A stretch of 64,000 nucleotides of DNA from DAOULT01 sp964646625 (GTDB taxonomy: Bacteria > Chloroflexota > Anaerolineae > CAZYHC01), in the NCBI GenBank assembly GCA_964646625.1, contig CAZYHC010000008.1, positions 62,001 through 126,000 on the forward strand, written 5' to 3'. Numbering within the stretch: the stretch's first letter is position 1; every line of letters begins with the position of its first letter. Below, one piece after another: positions 34,198-42,605 of the stretch. The translations under genes were made by a program, and so were the position numbers. The notes beneath the pieces are model-generated. The model did not search any database. It was not told the DNA's origin and saw only the letters and a list, made by a program, of their open reading frames with translations.

Positions 34198-35112
34198 TCA
34201 GCGGGCCACAGCCCGCGCTTTGGTCAGGGCTTCGGCTCCGCCAGCGATATCCACGATTTCCTTAGTAATGGCCTCCTGACGGGCGCGGTTATAGGTCAGG
34301 GTCAGGTCCTCGATAAGATCGTGGGCGTTTTCGGTGGCATTGCGCATAGCCACCATCCGGGCGCTATGTTCGCTGGCGCTGGATTCCAGGATAGCCTGGT
34401 AAACCTGTAGCTCAGTGAAGCGGGGCAGCACGGCGTCCAGGATAGTCCGTGGATCAGGCTCATAAATATACTCTCCTACAAGCGGGGGTCTCTCCCCTTC
34501 CACGTACTCTTTCAGGGCCAGGTCCTCGGTCAGTATGGGACGGATGGGCAACAGTTCCTTGACCGTCGGGTGGTGCACAAGGACGTTGACAAAATCGGTG
34601 TAGGCCAGAAACACTATGTCGAGAACCCCGCTGGTGAAATCACCCAGAATAGTTCTGGCAATAGGGGTCACATCCAACAACTTCGGCTGGTCCGGCAGCT
34701 CGGCGAACTCGGCAATGACTTCCTGTCCGTAGCGTATCATCTGGTCCCGTCCCCTGCGGCCCACTGTGACCAGCTTCACCGGTCGTTCCTGAACCCGTAT
34801 GAACTCCAGGGCCCTGCGGATGATGTTGTTGTTATAGCCGCCACATAACCCCCTATCGGCAGTGATGAGCACCAAGCCTATAGTTTCGATGGGACGTTGC
34901 TGAAGCAGCGGGTGCAATTCTTCCCCGGCCGTGCGTTGGGCGGCCAGGTGGGTCAATACATCCCAGGCTCTTTCGGCATAGGGCCGGGTGGCTACCACCT
35001 GATCCTGAGCCCGTCTCATTTTAGAGGCAGCTACCATCTGCATGGCCCGCGTGACCTGCGAGATGCTTTTAACACTGCGAATGCGCCGCCGTATCTCACG
35101 TAGAGTGGCCAC
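34198..35112 (-). CDS. atpG: F1 ATP synthase gamma subunit
   Basis: Rotary shaft of F1. 304 residues, starting ATLREIRRRIRSVKSISQVTRAMQMVAASKMRRAQ and ending with the conserved ARMVAMRNATENAHDLIEDLTLTYNRARQEAITKEI helix. I use the GTG at 35112, which fits GGAGGTGATT spacing and the family start, rather than the GTG two codons upstream. Slightly longer than average owing to the insert around GEYIYEPDPRTI. Confidence 0.96.
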   Translation of the reverse strand: MATLREIRRRIRSVKSISQVTRAMQMVAASKMRRAQDQVVATRPYAERAWDVLTHLAAQRTAGEELHPLLQQRPIETIGLVLITADRGLCGGYNNNIIRRALEFIRVQERPVKLVTVGRRGRDQMIRYGQEVIAEFAELPDQPKLLDVTPIARTILGDFTSGVLDIVFLAYTDFVNVLVHHPTVKELLPIRPILTEDLALKEYVEGERPPLVGEYIYEPDPRTILDAVLPRFTELQVYQAILESSASEHSARMVAMRNATENAHDLIEDLTLTYNRARQEAITKEIVDIAGGAEALTKARAVAR

Positions 35113-35161
35113 AATCACCTCCGCTCAAAAGATGTAGCGAATCAGACCTTTCATCCGTGAC

Positions 35162-36670
35162 TTAATATGTCCCCGAGGCCTTAAAATCCTCGATAGCCTG
35201 GCGTAGAGCCACTTCGGACTCCTCAGAGAGAACCTTCTCAGAAGCAACGGCCTGGCCGAGGTGGGGATAGGTTCTATCCACGTAGTCCAGAAAAGCGTTC
35301 TCGAAAGCCTTGACCCGGTCGATGGGCACATCATCGAGGAAACCATTGATCACGGCGAAAAGGATCATGACCTGGTGCTCCAGGGACATGGGCTGGTACT
35401 GAGGCTGCTTGAGCACTTCCGTGATGCGCAGGCCAAGGTTGAGCTGATCCTGAGTAGCCTTGTCCAGATCGGAGCCAAACTGAGCGAAGGCCGCCAGAGC
35501 GCGGAACTGGGCCATATCCAGCTTGAGCTTGCTCGCCACCTGCTTCATGGCTTTGGTCTGGGCATTGCCCCCCACCCGCGAGACGGAGATACCTACGTTA
35601 AGAGCGGGACGGATGCCAGCGTAAAAGAGGTCGCTTTCCAGGTAAATCTGTCCGTCGGTGATGGAGATAACATTAGTAGGAATATAGGCCGACACGTCTC
35701 CGGCCTGGGTTTCGATAATAGGCAGGGCGGTCAGAGAGCCACCGCCGTAGCCAGGGTGCAGCCTGGCGGCCCGCTCCAAAAGACGCGAATGCAGGGAGAA
35801 GATATCGCCCGGATAGGCCTCGCGGCCAGGTGGACGCCGCAGCAGAAGCGAAACCTGACGGTAAGCCCAGGCGTGCTTGGACAGGTCGTCGTAGACTATC
35901 AAAGCATCCTGACCCTGCTCCATGAACTCTTCGCCCATAGCACACCCGGCGTAAGGGGCCAGGTATTGCAAGGCGGCCGGTTCGGAAGCTGAGGCCGCCA
36001 CCACAATGGTGTGGCCCATTGCTCCGTGCCGTTCCAGGGTGGATACCACCTGAGCTATGTTAGCCAATTTTTGGCCAATGGCCACGTAGATGCAGATGAG
36101 ATCTTTGCCCTTCTGATTGATGATGGTATCAATGCCCAACGCCGTTTTGCCCGTCTGGCGGTCCCCGATGATCAACTCCCGTTGCCCCCGCCCGATGGGG
36201 ATCATAGAGTCGATGGCCTTGATGCCCGTCTGCACGGGGGTGTTCACGTAATCGCGGAACACCACTCCAGGCGCGATCCGCTCTACGGTACGGTACTTGT
36301 CGGACTGGATGGGGCCCTTGTCGTCGATGGGTTGACCCAGGGCGTTGACCACCCGCCCGATGAGAGCCTCACCCACGGGCACGGAGGCGATACGGCCCGT
36401 GCTCCGCACAGTATGGCCCTCCTCGATCTCGGTGTAGTCGCCCATGATGATAACCCCCACGTTATCTCTCTCCAGGTTGAGCACGATGCCATAGACCTGG
36501 CCCGGAAACTCCACCAGTTCGCTGGTCATCGCTGCGGCCAGACCCGACACCCGGGCGATACCATCGCCGACCTCAACCACCGTTCCTACGTCAACCGCCT
36601 CCAGAGGAGCCTCAAAAGACTCGATCTGACGTTTAATGGCCGCGGTTAAATCTTCTATTCGTAGGGCCAT
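35162..36670 (-). CDS. atpA: F1 ATP synthase alpha subunit
   Basis: Regulatory nucleotide-binding subunit. 502 residues with P-loop GDRQTGKTALGIDTIINQ, arginine finger region (NVGISVSRVGGNAQTKAMKQVA) and VYGIVLNLERDNVGVI. AGGAGG precedes the ATG. 30 bp downstream of atpH. Confidence 0.97.
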   Translation of the reverse strand: MALRIEDLTAAIKRQIESFEAPLEAVDVGTVVEVGDGIARVSGLAAAMTSELVEFPGQVYGIVLNLERDNVGVIIMGDYTEIEEGHTVRSTGRIASVPVGEALIGRVVNALGQPIDDKGPIQSDKYRTVERIAPGVVFRDYVNTPVQTGIKAIDSMIPIGRGQRELIIGDRQTGKTALGIDTIINQKGKDLICIYVAIGQKLANIAQVVSTLERHGAMGHTIVVAASASEPAALQYLAPYAGCAMGEEFMEQGQDALIVYDDLSKHAWAYRQVSLLLRRPPGREAYPGDIFSLHSRLLERAARLHPGYGGGSLTALPIIETQAGDVSAYIPTNVISITDGQIYLESDLFYAGIRPALNVGISVSRVGGNAQTKAMKQVASKLKLDMAQFRALAAFAQFGSDLDKATQDQLNLGLRITEVLKQPQYQPMSLEHQVMILFAVINGFLDDVPIDRVKAFENAFLDYVDRTYPHLGQAVASEKVLSEESEVALRQAIEDFKASGTY

Positions 36671-36700
36671 TGATGCCTCCTAAGTCTGTTTCGTTTTGGT

Positions 36701-37225
36701 TCATCGGGCTGCCAGCAGGCTCTCCTTGAGAGCGCCAAGTCTGCCGGCCACACTGCCGTCGATGATCTGGTCGCCGACGCGCACCACCACCCCGCCCAGG
36801 ATGGCGGGATCGACCGTGAAGTGGAAATCCAGGTCATCGCCAAAACGGGCCTTCATCTTGGCCCGCAGGGCGGCCTGCTCTTCCTCGGTCATGGGCACGG
36901 CACTGGTGACGCGGGCCACTCGCAGCCGGGAGCCGCTCTCGGCCAAGCGCTGAAATTCGGCGATGACGTCCAAAAGGTCCATCTGTCCCTTCTCCAGCAG
37001 CAGGAAAAGGAAGTGGCGGACCTCCTGACCGGCCTCCACAGGGATGATCTTTTCAAGCAGTTTTTGCCTCTGGGTAACACTGAGCGCGGGGTCACGCACC
37101 GACGCACTCAGGTCAGGATCAGCGCGCAACCTTTCGCTTATGGCGTACAGGTGCTCGCTCCAACCTGCCAGCTCTCTCTCGTAGAGGGATAGCGTTTCTG
37201 CCGGGGGGGATTGCTCAACGCTCAT
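36701..37225 (-). CDS. atpH: F1 ATP synthase delta subunit
   Basis: Peripheral-stalk subunit linking F1 to subunit b. 174 residues; YERELAGWSEHLYAISERL at the N-terminal helical bundle and LDFHFTVDPAILGGVVVRVGDQIIDGSVAGRLGALKESL at the C-terminus, the conserved family signature. The start overlaps the atpF stop by 4 bp. Confidence 0.95.
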   Translation of the reverse strand: MSVEQSPPAETLSLYERELAGWSEHLYAISERLRADPDLSASVRDPALSVTQRQKLLEKIIPVEAGQEVRHFLFLLLEKGQMDLLDVIAEFQRLAESGSRLRVARVTSAVPMTEEEQAALRAKMKARFGDDLDFHFTVDPAILGGVVVRVGDQIIDGSVAGRLGALKESLLAAR

Positions 37226-37716
37226 TGCAGGTCTCCCGTTTCTGCCAGAAATTCGCTGACCAAGCGTCGGTGGGTGCTCTCGTCCAGAGCTTCGCCGATA
37301 ACCTTTTTGGTGATCAGAATAGACAGCTCCATCACCTGTTCCCCCAGCTCACTCATTGCCTGCTGGCGCTCGTTGGCGAGCTCCCCCTTGGCCCGCTCAA
37401 GCAGTTGCTCAGCCTCCCCACGAGCCTGGGCCAGGATTTTTTCCCGCACCTTCTCGCCATCTGCGGTGGCCTGGGCGATAATCTTCTCACCCTCCTGGGC
37501 CGCTTCGGCCACTCGTCGCTCGAACTCCTCTTCGGCCTGAGCCGCTTTTCGCCCGGCGGCCTGGGCGTCCTCCATACCTTTTTGGACGCGGGCTTTGCGC
37601 TCCTCGAGCATCTGCAGAACGGGCTTGTAGAGGAACATGTACAGCAACACCGCCAGCAGGCCGAAATTCACAATCTGAGAGATTAAGAAACCTAGATTGA
37701 TGCCTAGCTTTTCCAA
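37222..37716 (-). CDS. atpF: Fo ATP synthase subunit b
   Basis: Peripheral stalk. 164 residues, one N-terminal membrane helix (LGFLISQIVNFGLLAVLLYMFLYKPVLQ) and a long charged helix rich in Ala, Glu and Lys. The TTG start is convincing because AAGGAGG lies six bases upstream. A single b gene, so the stalk is a homodimer. Confidence 0.95.
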   Translation of the reverse strand: MEKLGINLGFLISQIVNFGLLAVLLYMFLYKPVLQMLEERKARVQKGMEDAQAAGRKAAQAEEEFERRVAEAAQEGEKIIAQATADGEKVREKILAQARGEAEQLLERAKGELANERQQAMSELGEQVMELSILITKKVIGEALDESTHRRLVSEFLAETGDLQ

Positions 37717-37784
37717 GAGCTACCTCCTTACCATAACTGGAAGATGTCTCTCTGCCTGACGCCTATAAAGCGTCGGCAACACGC

Positions 37785-38015
37785 CTAGACCACGAACATG
37801 ATGATCAAAGCCACCACCAGAGCGTAGATGGCAATAGCCTCCGCGAAGGCGATAGCCAGAATGAGTAGAACTCTGATGGTGCCCGCCGCCTCCGGATTGC
37901 GACCTACAGCCTGCATCGCTCCGGAAGCCATTAATCCAATACCCAGACCAGGGCCGATGGCCCCAATGCCGATGGCAATAGCAGGAGCTAACATTCTCAT
38001 CGCTTCAGGGGTCAT
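37785..38015 (-). CDS. atpE: Fo ATP synthase subunit c
   Basis: Rotor-ring proteolipid. 76 residues, two helices joined by the polar loop RNPEA (39-43). The ion-binding Glu59 is in AIAFAEAIAIYALV and is followed by Ala; helix 1 (IGAIGPGLGIGLMASG) lacks the Gln of sodium-type rings. This points to proton coupling. GGAGG upstream. Confidence 0.95.
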   Translation of the reverse strand: MTPEAMRMLAPAIAIGIGAIGPGLGIGLMASGAMQAVGRNPEAAGTIRVLLILAIAFAEAIAIYALVVALIIMFVV

Positions 38016-38133
38016 TGATACTAATCCTCCATTTCATTGTTTATTGTTTATAGTTGATACACGACGAGTGGCAAAGCAAGAACTCAGCTACCCAGCCACC
38101 TGAAGACCTAGTTACCTGACTACAGGCAGGGCG

Positions 38134-39189
38134 TCAATGTTCATCGGGGCCGTGACCAATGACCGCCATCGAGAAAAATACCAGGGTGAGCATCATGAAC
38201 ACCAGGGCCTGGATGAGCCCGACGAACAGTTCCAGGCCATAGAAAGGGAGAGAAACCAGGTAAGGGATGAGAAAAGCCATGACCCCTAACAGCACCTCGC
38301 CGGCGAAGACGTTGCCGAAGAGTCGGAAGGAGAAGGAAATGATCTTGGCCAACTCGCCAATGGTTTCCAAAAGTCCTACGAAGAGGTCAATGGCTCCGAT
38401 CATGGCCCCCTGTTTGAAGCCCGTGAAGTTGATGAATTTGCTGAAATATCCCAGTCCCAGGGCCTTGATCCCGAAATACTGGGTCAGGAACACGGAGATA
38501 AGGGCCAGGGCCAGGGTGGTGTTGAGGTCTGTGGCCGCCGAGCGCAATAAAGGAGCCACTACGTAACCCTGCCCCTCGCCATACTCTTCATGACTGGCCT
38601 CCTCTCCTTCTGGGGTCTCAAGCTCGCCTCCCATGATCGTCTCCTCTTCGCCGGGTGCGATCTTTTCCGGGGTCAGCACCCCCAGGCCCGCCACCCACTT
38701 AACAACATATCCCTCGCCGCGGTGAGGGTGCTCCAGGACACCCACACTGCCGTACAAAGGCAGGATGCCCAGCCAATTGGAAGTGATAACAAACAGGAAA
38801 ATAGTCATCACGATCGGGAAGAACTGAGGAGCCCAGGATCCGGCCACCTCCTCGGTCAGATCATAGAACATCTCGACGAGCATCTCCACCAGGTTTTGCA
38901 GCCTGCCCGTGGGGACCAGGGCCTCAGCCGGTTCCTTTTGCAGATCTTTTTTCCTGATACCCCTGGTGGCGAAATGGGACAGGACGATAAGAAGGATCAT
39001 GGTCACCCAGGTGGCAAGCAGGGTGTTGGTTATAGGTACATTCAACCCAAACAGGCGAATATGGATGACCTTCTCGGCAGCGACCGCGATCTCAGGGGGA
39101 GCAATGCGGCCAGATAAGTAGAAAAGAGCAAGAATTACCACCACAACCGCGATGTAGATCAACCTCTTTGTCGAGAGAAGTTTTGACAC
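38134..39189 (-). CDS. atpB: Fo ATP synthase subunit a
   Basis: Proton-channel subunit. 351 residues, longer than the usual 240-280. The essential Arg lies in IISFSFRLFGNVFAGEVLLG, and LLETIGELAKI and the preceding helices are typical. The extra length is an acidic, charged loop (about 165-215, EETIMGGELETPEGEEASHEEYGEGQ written here in part) between early helices. GTG start after GGGAGGGGG. Next upstream gene is atpZ. Confidence 0.94.
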   Translation of the reverse strand: MSKLLSTKRLIYIAVVVVILALFYLSGRIAPPEIAVAAEKVIHIRLFGLNVPITNTLLATWVTMILLIVLSHFATRGIRKKDLQKEPAEALVPTGRLQNLVEMLVEMFYDLTEEVAGSWAPQFFPIVMTIFLFVITSNWLGILPLYGSVGVLEHPHRGEGYVVKWVAGLGVLTPEKIAPGEEETIMGGELETPEGEEASHEEYGEGQGYVVAPLLRSAATDLNTTLALALISVFLTQYFGIKALGLGYFSKFINFTGFKQGAMIGAIDLFVGLLETIGELAKIISFSFRLFGNVFAGEVLLGVMAFLIPYLVSLPFYGLELFVGLIQALVFMMLTLVFFSMAVIGHGPDEH

Positions 39190-39217
39190 TCGTTTCCCCC
39201 TCCTTCCCTAATTTTCA

Positions 39218-39478
39218 TTAATTTTCATTATTCTGTTCTGGGCTATCCGGTCTATCGCCCTCAGGCTTTTCGTCTATTTCGGCAAAGCCGGTCATGGTCA
39301 TACGATAAACGATCACCGTGCTGGTCACAATGCCCGCAAGCATCCCCACCAGAATAAAAAGAGGCGCGGTGCCCAATTTCTTATCCAGCCATAACCCAAC
39401 CCCCAGCGGGATGAGAATGGTGAAAACGACCAGCCAGCCCATTTTCATGGCCCAACTGAGCCAGCGCATATCCTCCAC
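39218..39478 (-). CDS. AtpZ/AtpI-like ATP synthase accessory membrane protein
   Basis: First gene of the operon. About 86 residues with two membrane helices (AMKMGWLVVFTILIPLGVGLWL and PLFILVGMLAGIVTSTVIVY) joined by DKKLGTA, the pattern of the F1Fo gene-1 (PF09527) family thought to help assembly of Fo or carry Mg2+/Ca2+. The start is uncertain: the GTG at 39478 has good spacing to GGGGAGG, a GTG at 39487 and an ATG at 39469 are alternatives. Confidence 0.85.
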   Translation of the reverse strand: MEDMRWLSWAMKMGWLVVFTILIPLGVGLWLDKKLGTAPLFILVGMLAGIVTSTVIVYRMTMTGFAEIDEKPEGDRPDSPEQNNEN

Positions 39479-39515
39479 CAGCCTCACCTCCCCTGGTCAT
39501 TGTGAATTCGGCCAC

Positions 39516-39544
39516 ATTATAACAAAGACCAACCAAAAAGGCAA
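39516..39544 (-). promoter_or_regulatory. Predicted ATP synthase operon promoter
   Basis: On the minus strand: -35 TTGCCT (39544-39539), 17-bp spacer, perfect -10 TATAAT (39521-39516). Start near 39509, about 30 bases before the likely atpZ start. Confidence 0.7.
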
Positions 39545-39564
39545 GTCAGACTGCCCGTGTGCAG

Positions 39565-39593
39565 GTGACAACGGTAGCTACCTGTGCTATAAT
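39565..39593 (+). promoter_or_regulatory. Predicted promoter of the substrate-binding lipoprotein gene
   Basis: -35 GTGACA (39565-39570), 17-bp spacer, perfect -10 TATAAT (39588-39593) with extended TGC. Divergent from the atp promoter 20 bp away. Confidence 0.75.
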
Positions 39594-39625
39594 AGCCTAT
39601 ATTCTCTACCGAGGTGCACCCCAAC

Positions 39626-40699
39626 GTGAAGCGGTTTTTTCTAAGTCTGCTGCTCACCTTAAGCCTCAGTGGTTGTGCGGTGACGGTGACCAGACCCCTG
39701 CTCAAAATCGGCCTGGTGGCTCCGTTCGAGGGCCTGAAGCGGCCTATAGGCTACCAGGTCCTGTACGCCGTCAAATTGGCTATCCACGAACGGAACCAGG
39801 CCGGTGGCGTGGGCGGTTACCTGGTGGAATTGGTGGCCCTAAACGATAACGACGACCCCCTGGCCGCGATCCAGCGAGCGCAGGAGATGATCGTCGATCC
39901 CGACGTGATGGGGGTCATCGGTTATTTTTCCAGCGCCACCGCTGGGGCCGCCGCAGACGAGTACCATCAAGCAGGGCTGGCTCTCATCTCTCCGACCGCC
40001 TCGGCCAGGGTAGATTACGCCGAAGTTTTCCGCCTGTATCCCGACAACCATCTCCTGGGCAGAGAGGCCGCGTACTACGCCCTGACCGCACTGGGGGCGC
40101 AACGGCTGGCCGTTCTGCGCGGCGACGATAACCTGGCCGCAGCCTTCATCGCCGCTGCTGAAGAGGGCGGCGGGAACGTGGTATTAGATGCCGAGGCCGG
40201 GCCAGAGGGATGGCTGACCAGAGCGGTGGAAGCCGCCCCTGACCTGATTTTTTTCAGCGGCAGAGCCCTGGAAGGAGTGGAGGCCGCCCAGCGCATACGG
40301 GAGACAGGACTATCGACCGTTTTTATGGGGGGCAGCGAATTCAGCGACCCCCAGTTTGTCCAGGTCGGAGGAGAAGCGGTGGAAGGCGCGTATTACGTTT
40401 CTGCCGTGCCCCCCTGGGAGGAAGCTCAGGCTTTTGTGGATGGCTATCAAGCCCTGGCTGGCCGCCCGCCTGGCCCTTACGCTATCCTGGCCTACGATGC
40501 GGCCAACGTTCTCCTGGAAGCCCTGGCGCGGATAGAGGGACTTCCCGACCGTCAGGCAGTGGTTGCCGCCCTGGCCGGGACGAAAGATCATCGCGGCCTG
40601 ATGGGGCCCATTGCCTTCGATGCCACCGGCAGCCTGATGAACCCGGCGCTTTACCTCTATCACATCGTGGACGGTCAAAGGCAACCTGTACAACAGTGA
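39626..40699 (+). CDS. Branched-chain-amino-acid-type ABC substrate-binding lipoprotein
   Basis: 357 residues with signal peptide and lipobox LSLSGC, then a type I periplasmic-binding (LivK/leucine-binding) fold: LKIGLVAPFEGLKRPIG, HERNQAGGVGGY, VIGYFSSATAGAAADEY, and AYYVSAVPPW. It should bind an amino acid or similar small ligand outside the membrane. No permease or ATPase genes of the Liv type are nearby, so it is an orphan or a sensor. The GTG at 39626 follows GAGGTG by nine bases and gives a regular signal peptide; a GTG at 39614 is the alternative. Ends 15 bp from the converging aminopeptidase. Confidence 0.9.
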   Translation: MKRFFLSLLLTLSLSGCAVTVTRPLLKIGLVAPFEGLKRPIGYQVLYAVKLAIHERNQAGGVGGYLVELVALNDNDDPLAAIQRAQEMIVDPDVMGVIGYFSSATAGAAADEYHQAGLALISPTASARVDYAEVFRLYPDNHLLGREAAYYALTALGAQRLAVLRGDDNLAAAFIAAAEEGGGNVVLDAEAGPEGWLTRAVEAAPDLIFFSGRALEGVEAAQRIRETGLSTVFMGGSEFSDPQFVQVGGEAVEGAYYVSAVPPWEEAQAFVDGYQALAGRPPGPYAILAYDAANVLLEALARIEGLPDRQAVVAALAGTKDHRGLMGPIAFDATGSLMNPALYLYHIVDGQRQPVQQ

Positions 40700-40714
40700 A
40701 CCACTTATAACACA

Positions 40715-42544
40715 TTACTGAACGCTATCCGCGCTCAATCCCATCTCTGGAATATCAGGCATAGCCTCCTCGTAGAGCCAGGCATCGAAAAACTGGCCCA
40801 GCTCCTGACCGCTGATTTCCTCTGCCACGGCCATAAAATCGGCGGTGCTGGCGTTGCCATACCGATAGCGGTCGTGATAGGTGCGCATAATGTCAAAGAA
40901 AGTTTCATCGCCAACCTCCAGGCGCAGGGCGTGCAGGGTCAAGGCGCCTCGCTCGTAGACACTGACATTGTACAGGTTATCGGCAGGCGGGTTGCCGGGC
41001 GCGGCGATCAGCGTCCCCTGGAAAATTTCCATGCCGCCGAGATTGTAGACGTTCAGCACGATCAGGGCCTGGTAGACCTCTCTGCCGGACATCTCCGCCA
41101 CAGGCAGCGCACTCAGTATCTCCAGCATCTCCTGGCCGGACAGTTCGCCCTCCGGCAGCACGTCGATTATCTTCAGGATCAACTCATCAGACAGGTTCGT
41201 TCTGTCCTCGGCTGATGCCTCATCAACCGTCAGTTCGTCGAGAGCCTCCCCCAGCTTCTCCATATCGGCCAGGACATCGGGGCCCAATTCACGCAATTGG
41301 GCCAGGGCCTCCTGACCAGACAGGTCGTCGAACGGTGTCGGCTCACTGCCGAAGGGGAAGATAGAGCCATTGATAAGCTCGGAGATAGCGGCATAAATTT
41401 CGCGCACGATTTCGTCCAGCACCTCCGGCCCGGCGCTGTGCTCGAACCACAGCCACGAGGCATACGTGGCAGAGCCTTCCTTCAGCCAGATGTCCTGCCA
41501 TGTTTCCAGGCTCACGCTATCGCCGAACCATTGATGCGCCAGTTCGTGCGCGACAATCTCTTCCGAGGTCGCTTCCGTGAGTAGTCCCATGGGAGACTCC
41601 AGCTCCTCCGCATCGTCCTCATCGAGAATACCCCGATCGAACACTGAGAGAGTCTGCGTCTCCAAGGCCCCTCCCCAATCCACGTCGGTCAAGACTACAC
41701 CGTAGGCCTCAAATGGATAGGGACCGAAAATTTCACTAAAGAACTCGATCATCTCCGCCTGCCGCCCAAAAACCTCCGCCGCTTCTTCGGCCAGATGGGG
41801 CGGGAAAAAATTGCGGATGGGCAGACCTTCCGGCCCTTCCTCGGTCTGGGTGACCAGTTCGGCGACATTCACGGTGACGAGATAACTGGCCATCGGATAG
41901 CTGGACTCCCAGACATAGGTCGTCGCCCCGTCCGTTTCCACCGTTTCCTGCCACAGGCCATTGGCCACTGCCATGTACGGGTCAGGGACGGCGATACGTA
42001 AGGTGTATGTCGCCTTGTCCAGCGGGTGATCGTTGACCGGGTACCACGCCGCAGCGCCCGTCGGTTCGCTGATGACCACAACCCCGTCCTCGTAATTTAT
42101 CCAACCGATGTCCTCTGTGGGGAATTCTCCGGGAACACCTTCGCCCGGCACGCCGCTGTAACTCACGATCACCGTGAAAATTTCGCCGTTCAGTAAAGGC
42201 TGGGAGGGGATGATCGTAAGCTCGCGCTCGTGCCGGCTATAGTCCGCGGGCACATCGTCAACCTGGATTTCGTCAACTGTCAAGCCCACGAAATCCAGGT
42301 TGAAAGCGCTCAAAGCTTCGGTCGCCTGGGCCTCCATGGTTGTCGTCCCGATGATGGTGTTGCTTGCCACGTCTACGGACAGGTCAAGGGTGTAATGCAG
42401 CGCATCGTAACCGCCGTTGCCCAGTTGGGGGAAAAACGGATCGCCTATGCCCTCCTCACCGGGCTGCGGGGCCTGCGCCATAGTGCTGGCCGGCATCAGC
42501 AACACCAGCAGCATTACTAGCATTAAAATCGTGATTTTCCTCAT
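40715..42544 (-). CDS. Secreted M1-family aminopeptidase with an unusual acidic insertion
   Basis: 609 residues with signal peptide (ILMLVMLLVLLMPASTMA). Zinc site HELAH (333-337) and third ligand Glu356 (WLKEGSATYAS), with GGALETQT (291-298) as the GAMEN-type exopeptidase motif. The N-terminal beta saddle and the C-terminal YERGALTLHALRLEVGDETFF and GQFFDAWLYEEAMPD parts are normal. Between about residues 398 and 510 lies an insertion rich in Leu, Glu and Asp, with three partial repeats around 'LSGQE(A/M)L' or 'MSGREVY'. The protein should act outside the membrane on peptides. Confidence 0.92.
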   Translation of the reverse strand: MRKITILMLVMLLVLLMPASTMAQAPQPGEEGIGDPFFPQLGNGGYDALHYTLDLSVDVASNTIIGTTTMEAQATEALSAFNLDFVGLTVDEIQVDDVPADYSRHERELTIIPSQPLLNGEIFTVIVSYSGVPGEGVPGEFPTEDIGWINYEDGVVVISEPTGAAAWYPVNDHPLDKATYTLRIAVPDPYMAVANGLWQETVETDGATTYVWESSYPMASYLVTVNVAELVTQTEEGPEGLPIRNFFPPHLAEEAAEVFGRQAEMIEFFSEIFGPYPFEAYGVVLTDVDWGGALETQTLSVFDRGILDEDDAEELESPMGLLTEATSEEIVAHELAHQWFGDSVSLETWQDIWLKEGSATYASWLWFEHSAGPEVLDEIVREIYAAISELINGSIFPFGSEPTPFDDLSGQEALAQLRELGPDVLADMEKLGEALDELTVDEASAEDRTNLSDELILKIIDVLPEGELSGQEMLEILSALPVAEMSGREVYQALIVLNVYNLGGMEIFQGTLIAAPGNPPADNLYNVSVYERGALTLHALRLEVGDETFFDIMRTYHDRYRYGNASTADFMAVAEEISGQELGQFFDAWLYEEAMPDIPEMGLSADSVQ

Positions 42545-42580
42545 CAGCGCTTTCTCCCTTCAGTATAAATATCCTCATCC

Positions 42581-42595
42581 AGGTGCCAGGCACCT
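42581..42595. repeat. REP half-element (arms only)
   Basis: AGGTGCCAGGCACCT, a 15-bp near-perfect palindrome that equals the outer arms of the REP family with the centre deleted. Lies between the M1 peptidase and adaptor genes. Confidence 0.65.
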
Positions 42596-42605
42596 GATCG
42601 TGGCC

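Noticed and set aside
37785..38015. Sodium-coupled c-ring
   Set aside because: The Gln of helix 1 and the Ser/Thr after the helix-2 Glu are missing.
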